The notes beneath the pieces are model-generated. The model made no database searches, was not told where the DNA came from, and saw only the letters and a program-made list of their open reading frames with translations. DNA of 64,000 nt from Pseudobutyrivibrio sp. (GTDB lineage Bacteria > Bacillota > Clostridia > Lachnospirales > Lachnospiraceae): assembly GCA_017557435.1 (NCBI GenBank), contig JAFYYR010000028.1, forward strand, positions 154,664-218,663, written 5' to 3'. Of this stretch, positions 33,505-41,954 are shown one piece after another. A program made the position numbers and the translations under genes. The first letter of the stretch is position 1, and every line of letters begins with the position of its first letter.

Positions 33505-34908
33505 TTACGGGCGACCTATCATAATTGCATTTTTTGTCCTAACCGGCCCGTATATTACGCCTCTTTTCGAGTTATACGCCTCTACAACATGACCATTTCC
33601 AACATAAATAGCCACATGATATATTCCTAGATAACGACCGTTATCATGGCCACCATAGAAGATCAAATCACCAATTTCCAAATCAGTGGTAACATCCTCT
33701 ATGATTTTGCCGTCTTGAAACAATCCATAGGCTTCTCCAGCTGCACAGTCATCTGGCACATTTTTGCCTATACTGTGCTCTGACACATAGGCCAAGCCGG
33801 AGCAATCATAGCTATCTGGTCCTTGTCTTTTATTCCACGCCTGAGAATAGCCACATCCTACCGTAGAAAACAAAAAACGTAAGAGTTGTTGCTGTTCTTC
33901 TGGAAGAGTAGAGACTTTATTTCCCTCTTCGTCAAGTCTATACCCTCGTTCCAATATCATATCTTCTATTACATCCGGAGAGATATAACTCTCCCTAAGC
34001 TCACCACGAACAGTAGCATATCCTTCTAGGATACTTGATGATATACCATGGAAATTGAAGAATACTATTGCAAATATCAGCGTTATACATACAAACGGAA
34101 ATATCAGCGCTCCAAATTTCGCGGAAGCTGCTGCAAGCAGGCCTTGCATTCCGGATTCAGCCTTGCCCACAAGCCCTAAAAGAGCCGCCTTGCCACCGCT
34201 TAAGCCCTTGAAAATATCTCCGATTCCAGAGCCGCCCTCGCCACCAATGCCTTCCATCGGTCCGCCACCAAGAGCTTTTGACTCTTTCATTACATTGGCT
34301 ACAGTCTGCTTCTTAATTGCAGTTCGTTCTTCCGGGGTAAACTCTTTGGTATCCACCTTGGCGGGAGTCTTATTCAGCACCATTTTGTTCATGCCACCGA
34401 CTACATTGGCTCCCGGAATCATCAAGGCTCCTCCAATCATCATTTTGCCAAGCATCTTGCCAGCAGCTTCCTTGCCGTCGTCCTTGCCGCGGCCTTTTCT
34501 GCCTCCTCTGGCATTCATCATGTAGCTTCCGGCCAAGTCTTTCTTTAATTCTTTGAAATCCTTTGTTTTGGGCGATATTACCTTTTTTAAATCTACAGAT
34601 TCTTCAGCTTCTTCTTCCTCCTCAGCCTTTTTCTTAAAGAAAGATTTTTTGTCTTTCTTGCCTGATTTCAGCTGATAAACTTCTTCTTCAGCTTCTTCTT
34701 CAAAATCCTCTAGATCTAAAGTCTCTTCACCAAATCTATCCTTGCCAATTGGTGAACCGCCTCCAAAGTTTATAATGTTTTTTGTAGCTTCTCGTAATAA
34801 TCTGTCGCTATGCCCCAGTGATGGATCGCCGTCTTCCAACAGCTTTCCAATTTTTTTAGCGTGAACTAGCTCGTCCTTGGACAATCGCTGTGTACCATAA
34901 TTTTTCAT
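33505..34908 (-). CDS. T4SS-associated NlpC/P60 cell-wall hydrolase
   Basis: A 467-residue protein. The long N-terminal region is charged and of low complexity (acidic run near 62-105, basic and Gly-rich patches to about 235). One membrane helix follows (about 266-286), then an extracellular NlpC/P60 domain (about 340-467). The catalytic Cys is in SYDCSGLAY (369), His in YHVAIYVG (431), and a third polar residue in NGHVV (440). It cuts peptidoglycan stem peptides to make room for the T4SS, as CwlT/VirB1-like proteins do. There is no lysozyme-type domain. The ATG lies 2 bases from the virB4 stop. Confidence 0.88.
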   Translation of the reverse strand: MKNYGTQRLSKDELVHAKKIGKLLEDGDPSLGHSDRLLREATKNIINFGGGSPIGKDRFGEETLDLEDFEEEAEEEVYQLKSGKKDKKSFFKKKAEEEEEAEESVDLKKVISPKTKDFKELKKDLAGSYMMNARGGRKGRGKDDGKEAAGKMLGKMMIGGALMIPGANVVGGMNKMVLNKTPAKVDTKEFTPEERTAIKKQTVANVMKESKALGGGPMEGIGGEGGSGIGDIFKGLSGGKAALLGLVGKAESGMQGLLAAASAKFGALIFPFVCITLIFAIVFFNFHGISSSILEGYATVRGELRESYISPDVIEDMILERGYRLDEEGNKVSTLPEEQQQLLRFLFSTVGCGYSQAWNKRQGPDSYDCSGLAYVSEHSIGKNVPDDCAAGEAYGLFQDGKIIEDVTTDLEIGDLIFYGGHDNGRYLGIYHVAIYVGNGHVVEAYNSKRGVIYGPVRTKNAIMIGRP

Positions 34909-34910
34909 AC

Positions 34911-37403
34911 TTATGCTCCTCTAATGACACCGGCATCTGTATTTACAAGTTTATAAATCTCGCTATTTTTCTTTATTACCATGTCAAATGGAACAGTTAC
35001 AGGTCCCATTTTCAGCAAGCCTGTACCACTTGCTGCATTATCAACATAAGCAAACATCGCTGTTGAAATACCTGGTAAAAATTTCATAAGCAATTCCTTA
35101 TCCTGAGTAGACTGTGATAATAAGAAAAAGCTCTCTGTATTTGAGAAAATCTGCGCAAGGTTCATGTCATTTTCTGAACGCATTAAGTCACTCATGTTCT
35201 GAGTGATTCCGGTCATCAGACCACTCATTTTTCGAACCTCTTTCCAGAGCTTCAAAACGAATTTTGCTACGCACTCAATTCCCAAAAGCTCATGGAACTC
35301 GTCGATATATACATGAGTCCATTTTCCCTCTCGTCCGTTTTTACGGATTGTATTTCTAACCATTTCCATCATAACTACCATGGCAGTTACTCGCATGTTT
35401 TCCTGTGTCTGTGACAGGTCAAATGAAATGAATCTACTATTTAAATCAACATTTGTACGGTGGTTAAATAGTGAAAGGGCACCATTTACAAATGTATCCA
35501 TCATTTTCGCCACATGCTCTGCATGGAAATCATTCATATCAACCAAGCACTGATAAATATCCTGTAGTGTTGGTGAGTACTGACGTATCTGCTCTTCTCT
35601 AGAAAGTGATGTGTATTTCTCATTTCCATAGTACATCTCGCTTCGCATGTGCTTTGGAATGACAAACTCTGACTCGGCATTTCCCAGACCATTAAGCTGT
35701 CTTCTAGTTGAATAATTCTCGCTATATACTTTCTCGATTGCCTTATTCAAAACCGGAAGCTCATCCTCGCTCAGATCTCTTCTGATACATGAGCTGATAA
35801 GAGTCTGGATAAAGTCGGCTTTTTCGTAAATAACACCTTCCAAATCGCTATACTCAACATCTGTGAAATCCACATCAAGAGGATTTACAAAAAGCTGCTT
35901 CTGTGGGTCAAAGGAAATAACTGTTCCACCAACAATACCTGCGATTTCAAAGTAATCCGCATTAGGGTCAATCATCAAAAACTGGTCTTCCGTATATACG
36001 GTATATGAGCAGATTGTCTCAAGCTTTGCAGCTACTGACTTACCAGAACCAGACTGACCGAGAATCAAGCTGTTTCTATTTTTCAATCGCTTCTTATCTG
36101 CAAAAATCGCATTTTTAGAAAGCTGATTGATTCCGTAGTATACGCCGCCCTCATCATTAAGCTCCTGAGTCTTATATGGCATAAACATGGCTACAGATGT
36201 AGAGGACATGTTACATACATGCTTGAACTCCTGAATTCCAAGTCCTAATGAGGTGTTGATTCCCTCTCTCTGCATTGCAAAACATGGCTTGAACTGAATT
36301 GACTTTAGGCTTGCCTGAGTAATGATTTTATTTTCAATACTCTGAAGTTGCTCTAAATCATCAGCCATAAAAAGCATGGTGATTGTTGTATTGAAATACT
36401 TCTGATCCTCATCCTCAATCTCGCGTTCAAAATCTTCAATCTTTTTATTGGACGCAAGAAGAGTTGCAGAAGCATCTGCCAAATAATCATGCTGGTTACG
36501 GTTTCGACTTTTTTCATTCTCGATTTTCAAACCGACCTTCATATGCTTTCTCTGAAGCTCTTTTTTCAAAACTTCAGTAGGCAAAATCTCATTATTTACA
36601 GAAATATATGATGTACAGTTGACCTGAGAAAGCTTACTGATAATGTCAGCCTCAAGTACTCGAGGATAGTCATCGATATAGATAACCTTTCCTACTTTTC
36701 CATTCATATAAAAAATCTCATTTTCAAATCTCAGCGACCCCGGTGAAATTGTGTTTAACCAATCTCGTCTATATTTTACTTCCTCGTCAAAATCAAACTT
36801 AAAGCTTGTATTTAAACCTATGTGAGTAAAATTGTATAAAAGCTGCATTCTTTCATTGATGCCCACCTCTGTCATAACAGAACCAGAAACACCATCTGTA
36901 GCCTGCTCGATAAATGCTGTTCTAATGGCAGTGTCCATAGTGGAGAATGTTGTTCTTGCATCCTTCATATCATCAGCTTTACATGTAAGTGTGAAATAAA
37001 TGCTCTGATATAATCCCTGTTTTGCATCTGTAAGCTTATCTGCAATTACTCTATTAAAAGCGTGTCTGAGATTGTCTAGCTCGTCATTTGCAAGTGGGTA
37101 TAATACCTGATTTTTGAACTCTACTTCATCTACATACTCGTTGGCTACAATATAGGAAAATCTACAAGGTACAGTCTCTAGAACCTTTGAGAACCAGCGG
37201 ATAATAGCGGCCTGCTCCTCAATTGTAACGCCCAAGAAGTTAACATCTGACAATTTATACTGTTTTGAAAAATATGAATTTGGTAATTCAAATATTCCTG
37301 TATCATCCACACTGACAATGGAAAACACCTGCTGCACTGTTTCAAATTTCTCGTGTAGCGGCTCATCCATTAATTTTGTGCGGGCATATTCTGTTAATAC
37401 CAT
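34911..37403 (-). CDS. virB4: VirB4/TraC-type T4SS ATPase
   Basis: An 830-residue protein. The N-terminal VirB4 domain (about 20-400) is followed by the P-loop ATPase domain with Walker A GQSGSGKS (449-456), FLMIDPNADY and Walker B THVYIDEFHELL (696-707). FISFDLSQ and the C-terminal ITQNMSDL are typical of VirB4/TraE proteins. VirB4 is the universal energy source of conjugative and effector T4SS. It overlaps no gene but sits between the stand-alone N-terminal-like gene (16 bases away) and the NlpC/P60 gene (2 bases away), so it is cotranscribed with both. Confidence 0.95.
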   Translation of the reverse strand: MVLTEYARTKLMDEPLHEKFETVQQVFSIVSVDDTGIFELPNSYFSKQYKLSDVNFLGVTIEEQAAIIRWFSKVLETVPCRFSYIVANEYVDEVEFKNQVLYPLANDELDNLRHAFNRVIADKLTDAKQGLYQSIYFTLTCKADDMKDARTTFSTMDTAIRTAFIEQATDGVSGSVMTEVGINERMQLLYNFTHIGLNTSFKFDFDEEVKYRRDWLNTISPGSLRFENEIFYMNGKVGKVIYIDDYPRVLEADIISKLSQVNCTSYISVNNEILPTEVLKKELQRKHMKVGLKIENEKSRNRNQHDYLADASATLLASNKKIEDFEREIEDEDQKYFNTTITMLFMADDLEQLQSIENKIITQASLKSIQFKPCFAMQREGINTSLGLGIQEFKHVCNMSSTSVAMFMPYKTQELNDEGGVYYGINQLSKNAIFADKKRLKNRNSLILGQSGSGKSVAAKLETICSYTVYTEDQFLMIDPNADYFEIAGIVGGTVISFDPQKQLFVNPLDVDFTDVEYSDLEGVIYEKADFIQTLISSCIRRDLSEDELPVLNKAIEKVYSENYSTRRQLNGLGNAESEFVIPKHMRSEMYYGNEKYTSLSREEQIRQYSPTLQDIYQCLVDMNDFHAEHVAKMMDTFVNGALSLFNHRTNVDLNSRFISFDLSQTQENMRVTAMVVMMEMVRNTIRKNGREGKWTHVYIDEFHELLGIECVAKFVLKLWKEVRKMSGLMTGITQNMSDLMRSENDMNLAQIFSNTESFFLLSQSTQDKELLMKFLPGISTAMFAYVDNAASGTGLLKMGPVTVPFDMVIKKNSEIYKLVNTDAGVIRGA

Positions 37404-37419
37404 TTAGAAATCCTCCAAC

Positions 37420-38775
37420 TTACACTACCAGTTTCTTTACCTGGTCCATAGGAATATTTCTCATAGAATGATAATCCTTGATTCCATAAGAAAAACTACT
37501 CTCTAATACATCAGTTATATTTCCGTATACTGGCGAAATAACCATCTGCTTGTCGCAGAAAAGTTTTTCAACCGAATCGATAACCTCATCCTTTTGTCTG
37601 AGTGTCTGTGTGATTACAACAACTGTAAATCCAACATTTATAAATGAATTTTCGAACTCGTCTATCTGTTGATTGAAGCGTCTTTCGATTACGCGCTTGT
37701 AATCATCATTGGCCTCCTGATTGACTGGATGAATATCTGTCACAAACATGATAGGCTGATTGATTTTAAGAAGCTCACTGAGCAAATCAGTCTCTATTGT
37801 GCCTGGATACTGGATTACCTGTAGGCAAGCACCTGTTTTTTCACTTATAGCGAAATAATCATCGATTACCTGGATGTCATTAAATGCATTTTGCTTCCAG
37901 TTGTTCTTTCTCTTTACCATCACTGAGAAATCCTCGTCAGCCCCATCATAAAGGAAGTTTCTTCTGACCTGATTCATCAGGCAATTAATAGAAATCTCTA
38001 CAATATTGATTTCTGGAAGAATTCTATTGATTCTCTCTACCTCAGCATCAAGTGTGAGCTTAACTGTCTCGTAGATTTCTGCATCAAGGAAAAATGTAAG
38101 GTAATCAGTTCTGATAAGTTTTCCTGTCTCAGCCAGATGGAAGTTTGATGTAATTCTCGATCTGATTGTCAGGACTTTTACCAGCTGGTCGATAAACTCA
38201 TTTCTGTTTTGAGGATTCATGCCCTCGATTTTGTATGTCTTAATCCAGTGATCGTCAGTCTTTCTAATAGCAGCTACCTTAGAATCGAAAGAAATAATTC
38301 CAAGGGACTCAAATGTCTTTCGACTTACAGGCTTGAGCATTCTATTTAAGCGCTCAATCTCTTTCTTGTGAGCCTTCTCTGCTTTTCTCTCCTCTTTTCT
38401 AAGAGCCTTTTCAGCAATTCTCTGCTTTCTTTTAGCAGCTGCCTCTTCCTTTTTTAACTGACGATCAGCAGCTGCTTCTAATTTTTTTGCGCGAAGCATT
38501 GCCTCCTGTGCTGGATTTGCTATTTTCTTTTTCTTAACTACAGTTTTTGTTTTTTCTGTTGTTATCAACTTCTTTTTGTTTGGATTGAAGTTTTCTGTAT
38601 CGTAATTTGGAGCTAATTTTTGTTCCTGTATAAGTGGTCTATATTTATCTAGTTTCTCTGTGATGTCTCCACCTGATGTGCCTTCATTAATTTCTACTTT
38701 TTCTATTGTCGCGTGTTTTTCTGTGCTTTCTACTTCAACTTCCTGTTCATGTAAAAATAACTTATGATTTTCCAT
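37420..38775 (-). CDS. Stand-alone VirB4 N-terminal-domain-like protein
   Basis: A 451-residue protein. The first part (about 1-145) is highly charged with a Lys/Glu coiled coil (about 85-145). The rest (about 150-450) has the beta-alpha pattern of the VirB4 N-terminal domain: FDSKVAAIRKTDDHWIKTY, a stretch like FIDQLVKVLTIRSRI, LTFFLDAEIYETV, and FVTDIHPVNQEANDDY. There is no Walker A or B. It lies directly upstream of virB4. It could be a duplicated N-terminal half of VirB4 that now serves as a scaffold. Homology with VirB4 is my reading by pattern and needs a profile search. Confidence 0.6.
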   Translation of the reverse strand: MENHKLFLHEQEVEVESTEKHATIEKVEINEGTSGGDITEKLDKYRPLIQEQKLAPNYDTENFNPNKKKLITTEKTKTVVKKKKIANPAQEAMLRAKKLEAAADRQLKKEEAAAKRKQRIAEKALRKEERKAEKAHKKEIERLNRMLKPVSRKTFESLGIISFDSKVAAIRKTDDHWIKTYKIEGMNPQNRNEFIDQLVKVLTIRSRITSNFHLAETGKLIRTDYLTFFLDAEIYETVKLTLDAEVERINRILPEINIVEISINCLMNQVRRNFLYDGADEDFSVMVKRKNNWKQNAFNDIQVIDDYFAISEKTGACLQVIQYPGTIETDLLSELLKINQPIMFVTDIHPVNQEANDDYKRVIERRFNQQIDEFENSFINVGFTVVVITQTLRQKDEVIDSVEKLFCDKQMVISPVYGNITDVLESSFSYGIKDYHSMRNIPMDQVKKLVV

Positions 38776-38795
38776 TTCTAAATCCTTTCTATCTG

Positions 38796-40037
38796 CTAAC
38801 CATTGTGTTTCTTATATACTTTTCTAAATTTCAATCGCTGATATTCATAATCATAGCCTTCTATTTCAAGAATCTCTCTGATCCCGAAATGGCTCATATG
38901 AACTAAAACAAATGGAACAACTGTAAGCATTTCTTCCAATGTTTCCATAGGATAATCTGATTTATATCTAGCACACTGTGCAAGACGAGTAACTGAGCTT
39001 GCAGCGTCATTACTATGGATTGTTCCAAGGAATCTGGCACCGGTATTCAAGGCTGTAGTAAATACGTATAACGCTTCTGCACCTTTTATCTCACCGATGA
39101 CAAAGTTATCAATATCCTGCAGCAATCCCAGTCTAAGCTCATCCTCCAAGGAGTAGGTTGCGCTTTCCTGTCCCTGCTCTAAAGTCATGGTGTGCTCAAA
39201 CTGCATCTGTGGATGAACTGTTGAGTACAACTCATCTGACTCCTGGGATATCAGCACTGATTCATTAAAAGGAATCCAATCTAACAGCTTGTTCAAAAGA
39301 GATGTCTTACCGGAACCACCGGCTCCTGAAATCAGGAATCCGTATTTGTTATTGATACGGTCCTTGAAGTACTCAATCATCTCGTCATTTACCATGCCCG
39401 CTTCCTTCAGATAATCCCACGAATATTTTTTAGTAGGAATTTTTCTGATGTGGATGTTGTTATCATCTGTAGACACCAGTCTGCGGTTCTGCCAGTCGAT
39501 TCGAAGATAATAGGAATCATCACATTTTCTGTCTGTGCAATAAGTTGCCGCATTGTGTATATTATTTTTTATTCGATGAATCTTCTGTAGACGCTCGTAC
39601 CAGTCGTTGTAATCCTGCTCTGACAGGAAACTAACATTTGTCTCGTATCGATTACCCGATGCTTTGCAAACAATTCTGTTCCATGCCAGCACTTTTATAT
39701 CTGATACATCAACAGCATCCAAAAGAGGTGTCAGGACGTAATATCCAAACACGGCAGATTGGAACATCTCTAATATTTTCTTCTGCTCCTCATCCTTTAA
39801 TCCGTAATAGTTTTGAACAAGAAATCTCTTCGCTTTATTCATCATCTCAAGGAAGTCCTGCTCTGTTCCCTGTACTGTTTTTACAATGCTCGAACCGTTG
39901 ATATCAATTACATTAGCTTTAAGTCGCTTATATATATCCATCAGATCTGGATCATTGAAATATGACTGAACCTCATAAACTTCTGATTTTAAAATATGTT
40001 CTTTCGGCTCGCTTTTAACGTAATTTAGCTCCGACAT
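38796..40037 (-). CDS. virB11: VirB11/CpaF-type secretion ATPase
   Basis: A 413-residue protein. Its N-terminal domain is rich in helices and aromatic residues. The ATPase core has Walker A GAGGSGKT (238-245), the Asp box QESDELY (about 265-271), a Walker B region NFVIGEIKGAEA (311-322) and a His box GTIHSNDAASS (about 338-348). VirB11/CpaF proteins are hexameric ATPases for T4SS or Tad pili. No TadB or TadC genes are nearby, and VirB4 and VirD4 follow in the same direction, so the T4SS role fits better. VirB11 is usually missing from Gram-positive conjugation systems, which makes this locus unusual. The gene starts the operon. Confidence 0.9.
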   Translation of the reverse strand: MSELNYVKSEPKEHILKSEVYEVQSYFNDPDLMDIYKRLKANVIDINGSSIVKTVQGTEQDFLEMMNKAKRFLVQNYYGLKDEEQKKILEMFQSAVFGYYVLTPLLDAVDVSDIKVLAWNRIVCKASGNRYETNVSFLSEQDYNDWYERLQKIHRIKNNIHNAATYCTDRKCDDSYYLRIDWQNRRLVSTDDNNIHIRKIPTKKYSWDYLKEAGMVNDEMIEYFKDRINNKYGFLISGAGGSGKTSLLNKLLDWIPFNESVLISQESDELYSTVHPQMQFEHTMTLEQGQESATYSLEDELRLGLLQDIDNFVIGEIKGAEALYVFTTALNTGARFLGTIHSNDAASSVTRLAQCARYKSDYPMETLEEMLTVVPFVLVHMSHFGIREILEIEGYDYEYQRLKFRKVYKKHNG

Positions 40038-40076
40038 TTTATATCCTCTTTCTTTGAAAAAATTCTTTTTCTTTTC

Positions 40077-40119
40077 CCTATATTTATTTCAACAAAAATA
40101 AAAGTTTTTTTTCCATTTT
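40077..40119 (-). promoter_or_regulatory. Shared upstream motif, copy 4 (virB11 operon)
   Basis: On the minus strand GAAAATGGAAAAAA, about 17 bases, then AAATAAATATAGGG, about 40 bases before the virB11 ATG. Same layout as the copies at 23.9, 29.8 and 29.9 kb. Confidence 0.5.
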
Positions 40120-40215
40120 CCAAGAATTCTTTTTTCTTTTTGTAATTTGCCTTCTCATAGGGCTTGCAGTATAATGTTCGTATCAAAAAAATAACCGCAA
40201 AGGAGTAATATACTA

Positions 40216-40398
40216 AGTTATGAAAAATATGGTTTTACCCCTTCGGTAAATGATGTGTCTAATGTTCTCCCATCAGATAATACTGTTCCAAATCTTACAC
40301 CTGCAGCTACAGGTATGGTTCACGTATCAATGGAATATGAAGGTAAGGAATTTACCGTGGAGATTACTGGTAAAAAAGAGTTCAGAGGAATACAATAG
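40216..40398 (+). pseudogene. Relic of the 30-kb lipoprotein gene
   Basis: The plus-strand frame encodes SYEKYGFTPSVNDVSN and, further on, VSMEYEGKEFTVEITG. These match the N-terminal region of the lipoprotein at 30045 (EKYGFTPTVRDVSN, SMEYEGKEFTVEITG). It lacks the signal peptide and most of the body, and stops at 40396-40398. Confidence 0.85.
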
Positions 40399-40455
40399 AT
40401 CTTTCACGATTGCTATTACTGCTGCTAATGAATAGGAGTAATCCTTTATAGTGAG

Positions 40456-40482
40456 AAAGACCTGACGTTTGTCAGGTCTTTT
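40456..40482. terminator. Bidirectional intrinsic terminator
   Basis: AAAGACCTGAC, GTTT and GTCAGGTCTTTT form a clear hairpin with T-runs on both strands. It lies between the lipoprotein relic and the small membrane protein gene at 40528. Confidence 0.88.
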
Positions 40483-40527
40483 GTTAGTTTGCAATAATTA
40501 TATTCAATAGATTGTTTCATTGTCTGT

Positions 40528-40761
40528 TTAGCCTGGGATTTGGAATTTAGTTATTGCATTCATACATGAGACCAAACCAAAAATTGGATAAAAAATTAAT
40601 ACCACTTTTGCTATAGTTGCACCTCTTTTTCTTTGTTGATTATCCTCTCCACCGGCCTTTATTGCCTTAGCGGAATACGCTAGTGCAATGAAACCTGTGA
40701 AATAAAAAAATATTGATGTGATTGCCCATATGAAAGTTAATTTACTATACTTTTCTGCCAT
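40528..40761 (-). CDS. Small two-helix membrane protein (CD225-like topology)
   Basis: A 77-residue protein. Two hydrophobic helices (about 10-29 and 49-68) flank a polar loop AIKAGGEDNQQRKRGAT. The layout, with GFIALAYSAKAIKAGG and a short turn, resembles CD225/dispanin-type small membrane proteins. It sits between the T4SS operon and lipoprotein genes. An immunity or accessory role is a guess by position. A ribosome binding site AAAGGAGG supports translation. Confidence 0.65.
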   Translation of the reverse strand: MAEKYSKLTFIWAITSIFFYFTGFIALAYSAKAIKAGGEDNQQRKRGATIAKVVLIFYPIFGLVSCMNAITKFQIPG

Positions 40762-40811
40762 AACAAATCCTCCTTTGTGTTATAAGATAATAATAGTTTT
40801 CTAATTAAGTG

Positions 40812-41864
40812 TTACTCTTTGTATTCCTCAACCGTTAATCCAAATAAATCATAGATTGTTTTCGGATATAACTTGAAGTAATTACAATCACATGATACTT
40901 CTTCATCATCCACTAAATAATAGGTTCCGTGCTCGCCGCTACCTGCATATCCATAAGAGAATTGACACATCTGACCATCTACTCCTTGAACTGTAAAGTT
41001 GTCTACAGAGCCTTCTACATCAAATCCCTCATCAATTAATAGATAATAGAGATTTCCAAAGGTAAGCGTTCCATCCGTATAAATATCATCATACACAACA
41101 TAATCTTCATTGGTTTTATCATCTGAATCACCACTATGATATACCGCAGCACAATTAGTGTATTTATCCTCAAAGAATGCCTCTACATCAGAACTTTTCA
41201 TTTCCTCTTCAATTTCAGGGAAACGGTATGTATATCCAAATTGAAAGTATTGTTTCTTGATATAATCTAATGTTTCTCCGCTTTTAATTGATGAGTAAGT
41301 GCTTAGCGGAGCAACATCTGTATACTGTAAAATACCATCAATAGTTTTGTCTTTATAATAATCTACTCTAGGTCCAGCCAAATTAGCCGAAACTCTAATT
41401 TCGACATCAGACTTTAAATCATCCAAATATTTTGCGCAGTTTTTCACCAGCTTATACTTTTCTTCCAACTCATCTAGATTAGTATATTCAAATTCAAAGC
41501 TGGCATTTTCTGACCACATGTCTCCTGTAACAATATCCACGCCTTCATGTTCAGGAAGATCTTTTACGTGTTCTTCCACTAGTTTTGCATCATAATTATC
41601 ATACATATCCTGACTGCCCATCCAACCGGATTCATCAGTGACATTTATAACATTAAAATGCACACCATTCTTTTCATCATACACATCCCAGTATTGCTTT
41701 TTATCTTCCTCCACCCGGCAGTCGCCCTCTACTTGGCAGTTAGCAAAACCATTTTCTTTTAGATATGAATCCACATCTACTTTTGTATGATTTTCTTCTT
41801 TACATCCGACAAAGCAAAGACTAAATGCAGATAGCATTGTCGCAATAATAATTTTCTTTTTCAT
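40812..41864 (-). CDS. Lipoprotein, family B copy 1 (350 residues)
   Basis: The signal peptide with lipobox SLCFVGCK (Cys about 21 from MKKKIII) suggests a membrane-tethered protein. The body is shared with the gene at 41955: YLKENGFANCQVEG, KQYWDVYDEKNGVHFNV, YDNYDAKLVEEHVKDLPEH, NASFEFEYTNLDE, TFGNLYYLLIDEGFDVEG, VQGVDGQMCQFSY and a terminal DLFGLTVEEY. The start is placed at the ATG of MKKKIIIATM (41862-41864), where GGGAG lies at good spacing. No family was recognised. The tail DLFGLT recurs as a relic at 23.8 kb. Confidence 0.8.
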   Translation of the reverse strand: MKKKIIIATMLSAFSLCFVGCKEENHTKVDVDSYLKENGFANCQVEGDCRVEEDKKQYWDVYDEKNGVHFNVINVTDESGWMGSQDMYDNYDAKLVEEHVKDLPEHEGVDIVTGDMWSENASFEFEYTNLDELEEKYKLVKNCAKYLDDLKSDVEIRVSANLAGPRVDYYKDKTIDGILQYTDVAPLSTYSSIKSGETLDYIKKQYFQFGYTYRFPEIEEEMKSSDVEAFFEDKYTNCAAVYHSGDSDDKTNEDYVVYDDIYTDGTLTFGNLYYLLIDEGFDVEGSVDNFTVQGVDGQMCQFSYGYAGSGEHGTYYLVDDEEVSCDCNYFKLYPKTIYDLFGLTVEEYKE

Positions 41865-41894
41865 AGTCATCTCCCTAATAGAATAAACACGAAA

Positions 41895-41921
41895 GGGATG
41901 CAGCAATTTCTTGCCGCATCC
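41895..41921 (-). terminator. Intrinsic terminator of lipoprotein gene at 41955
   Basis: On the minus strand GGATGCGGCAAG, AAATT and GCTGCATCCC form a hairpin, followed by TTTCGTGTTT. Confidence 0.65.
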
Positions 41922-41954
41922 TATATTTGTTAAATTTCTCTCTAATATAATAAA

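Noticed and set aside
34055-34525. Plus-strand 156-codon open frame
   Set aside because: Antisense to the NlpC/P60 protein's low-complexity region; rich in Pro/Ser/Leu as an artefact, no ribosome binding site.
38796-40037. Tad pilus locus
   Set aside because: The VirB11/CpaF ATPase could belong to a Tad system, but TadB/TadC, prepilin peptidase and Flp pilin genes are absent, while VirB4 and VirD4 follow.
27397-40119. Complete integrative conjugative element
   Set aside because: No relaxase, integrase, excisionase or attachment repeats were found in the window, so the label ICE is not supported.
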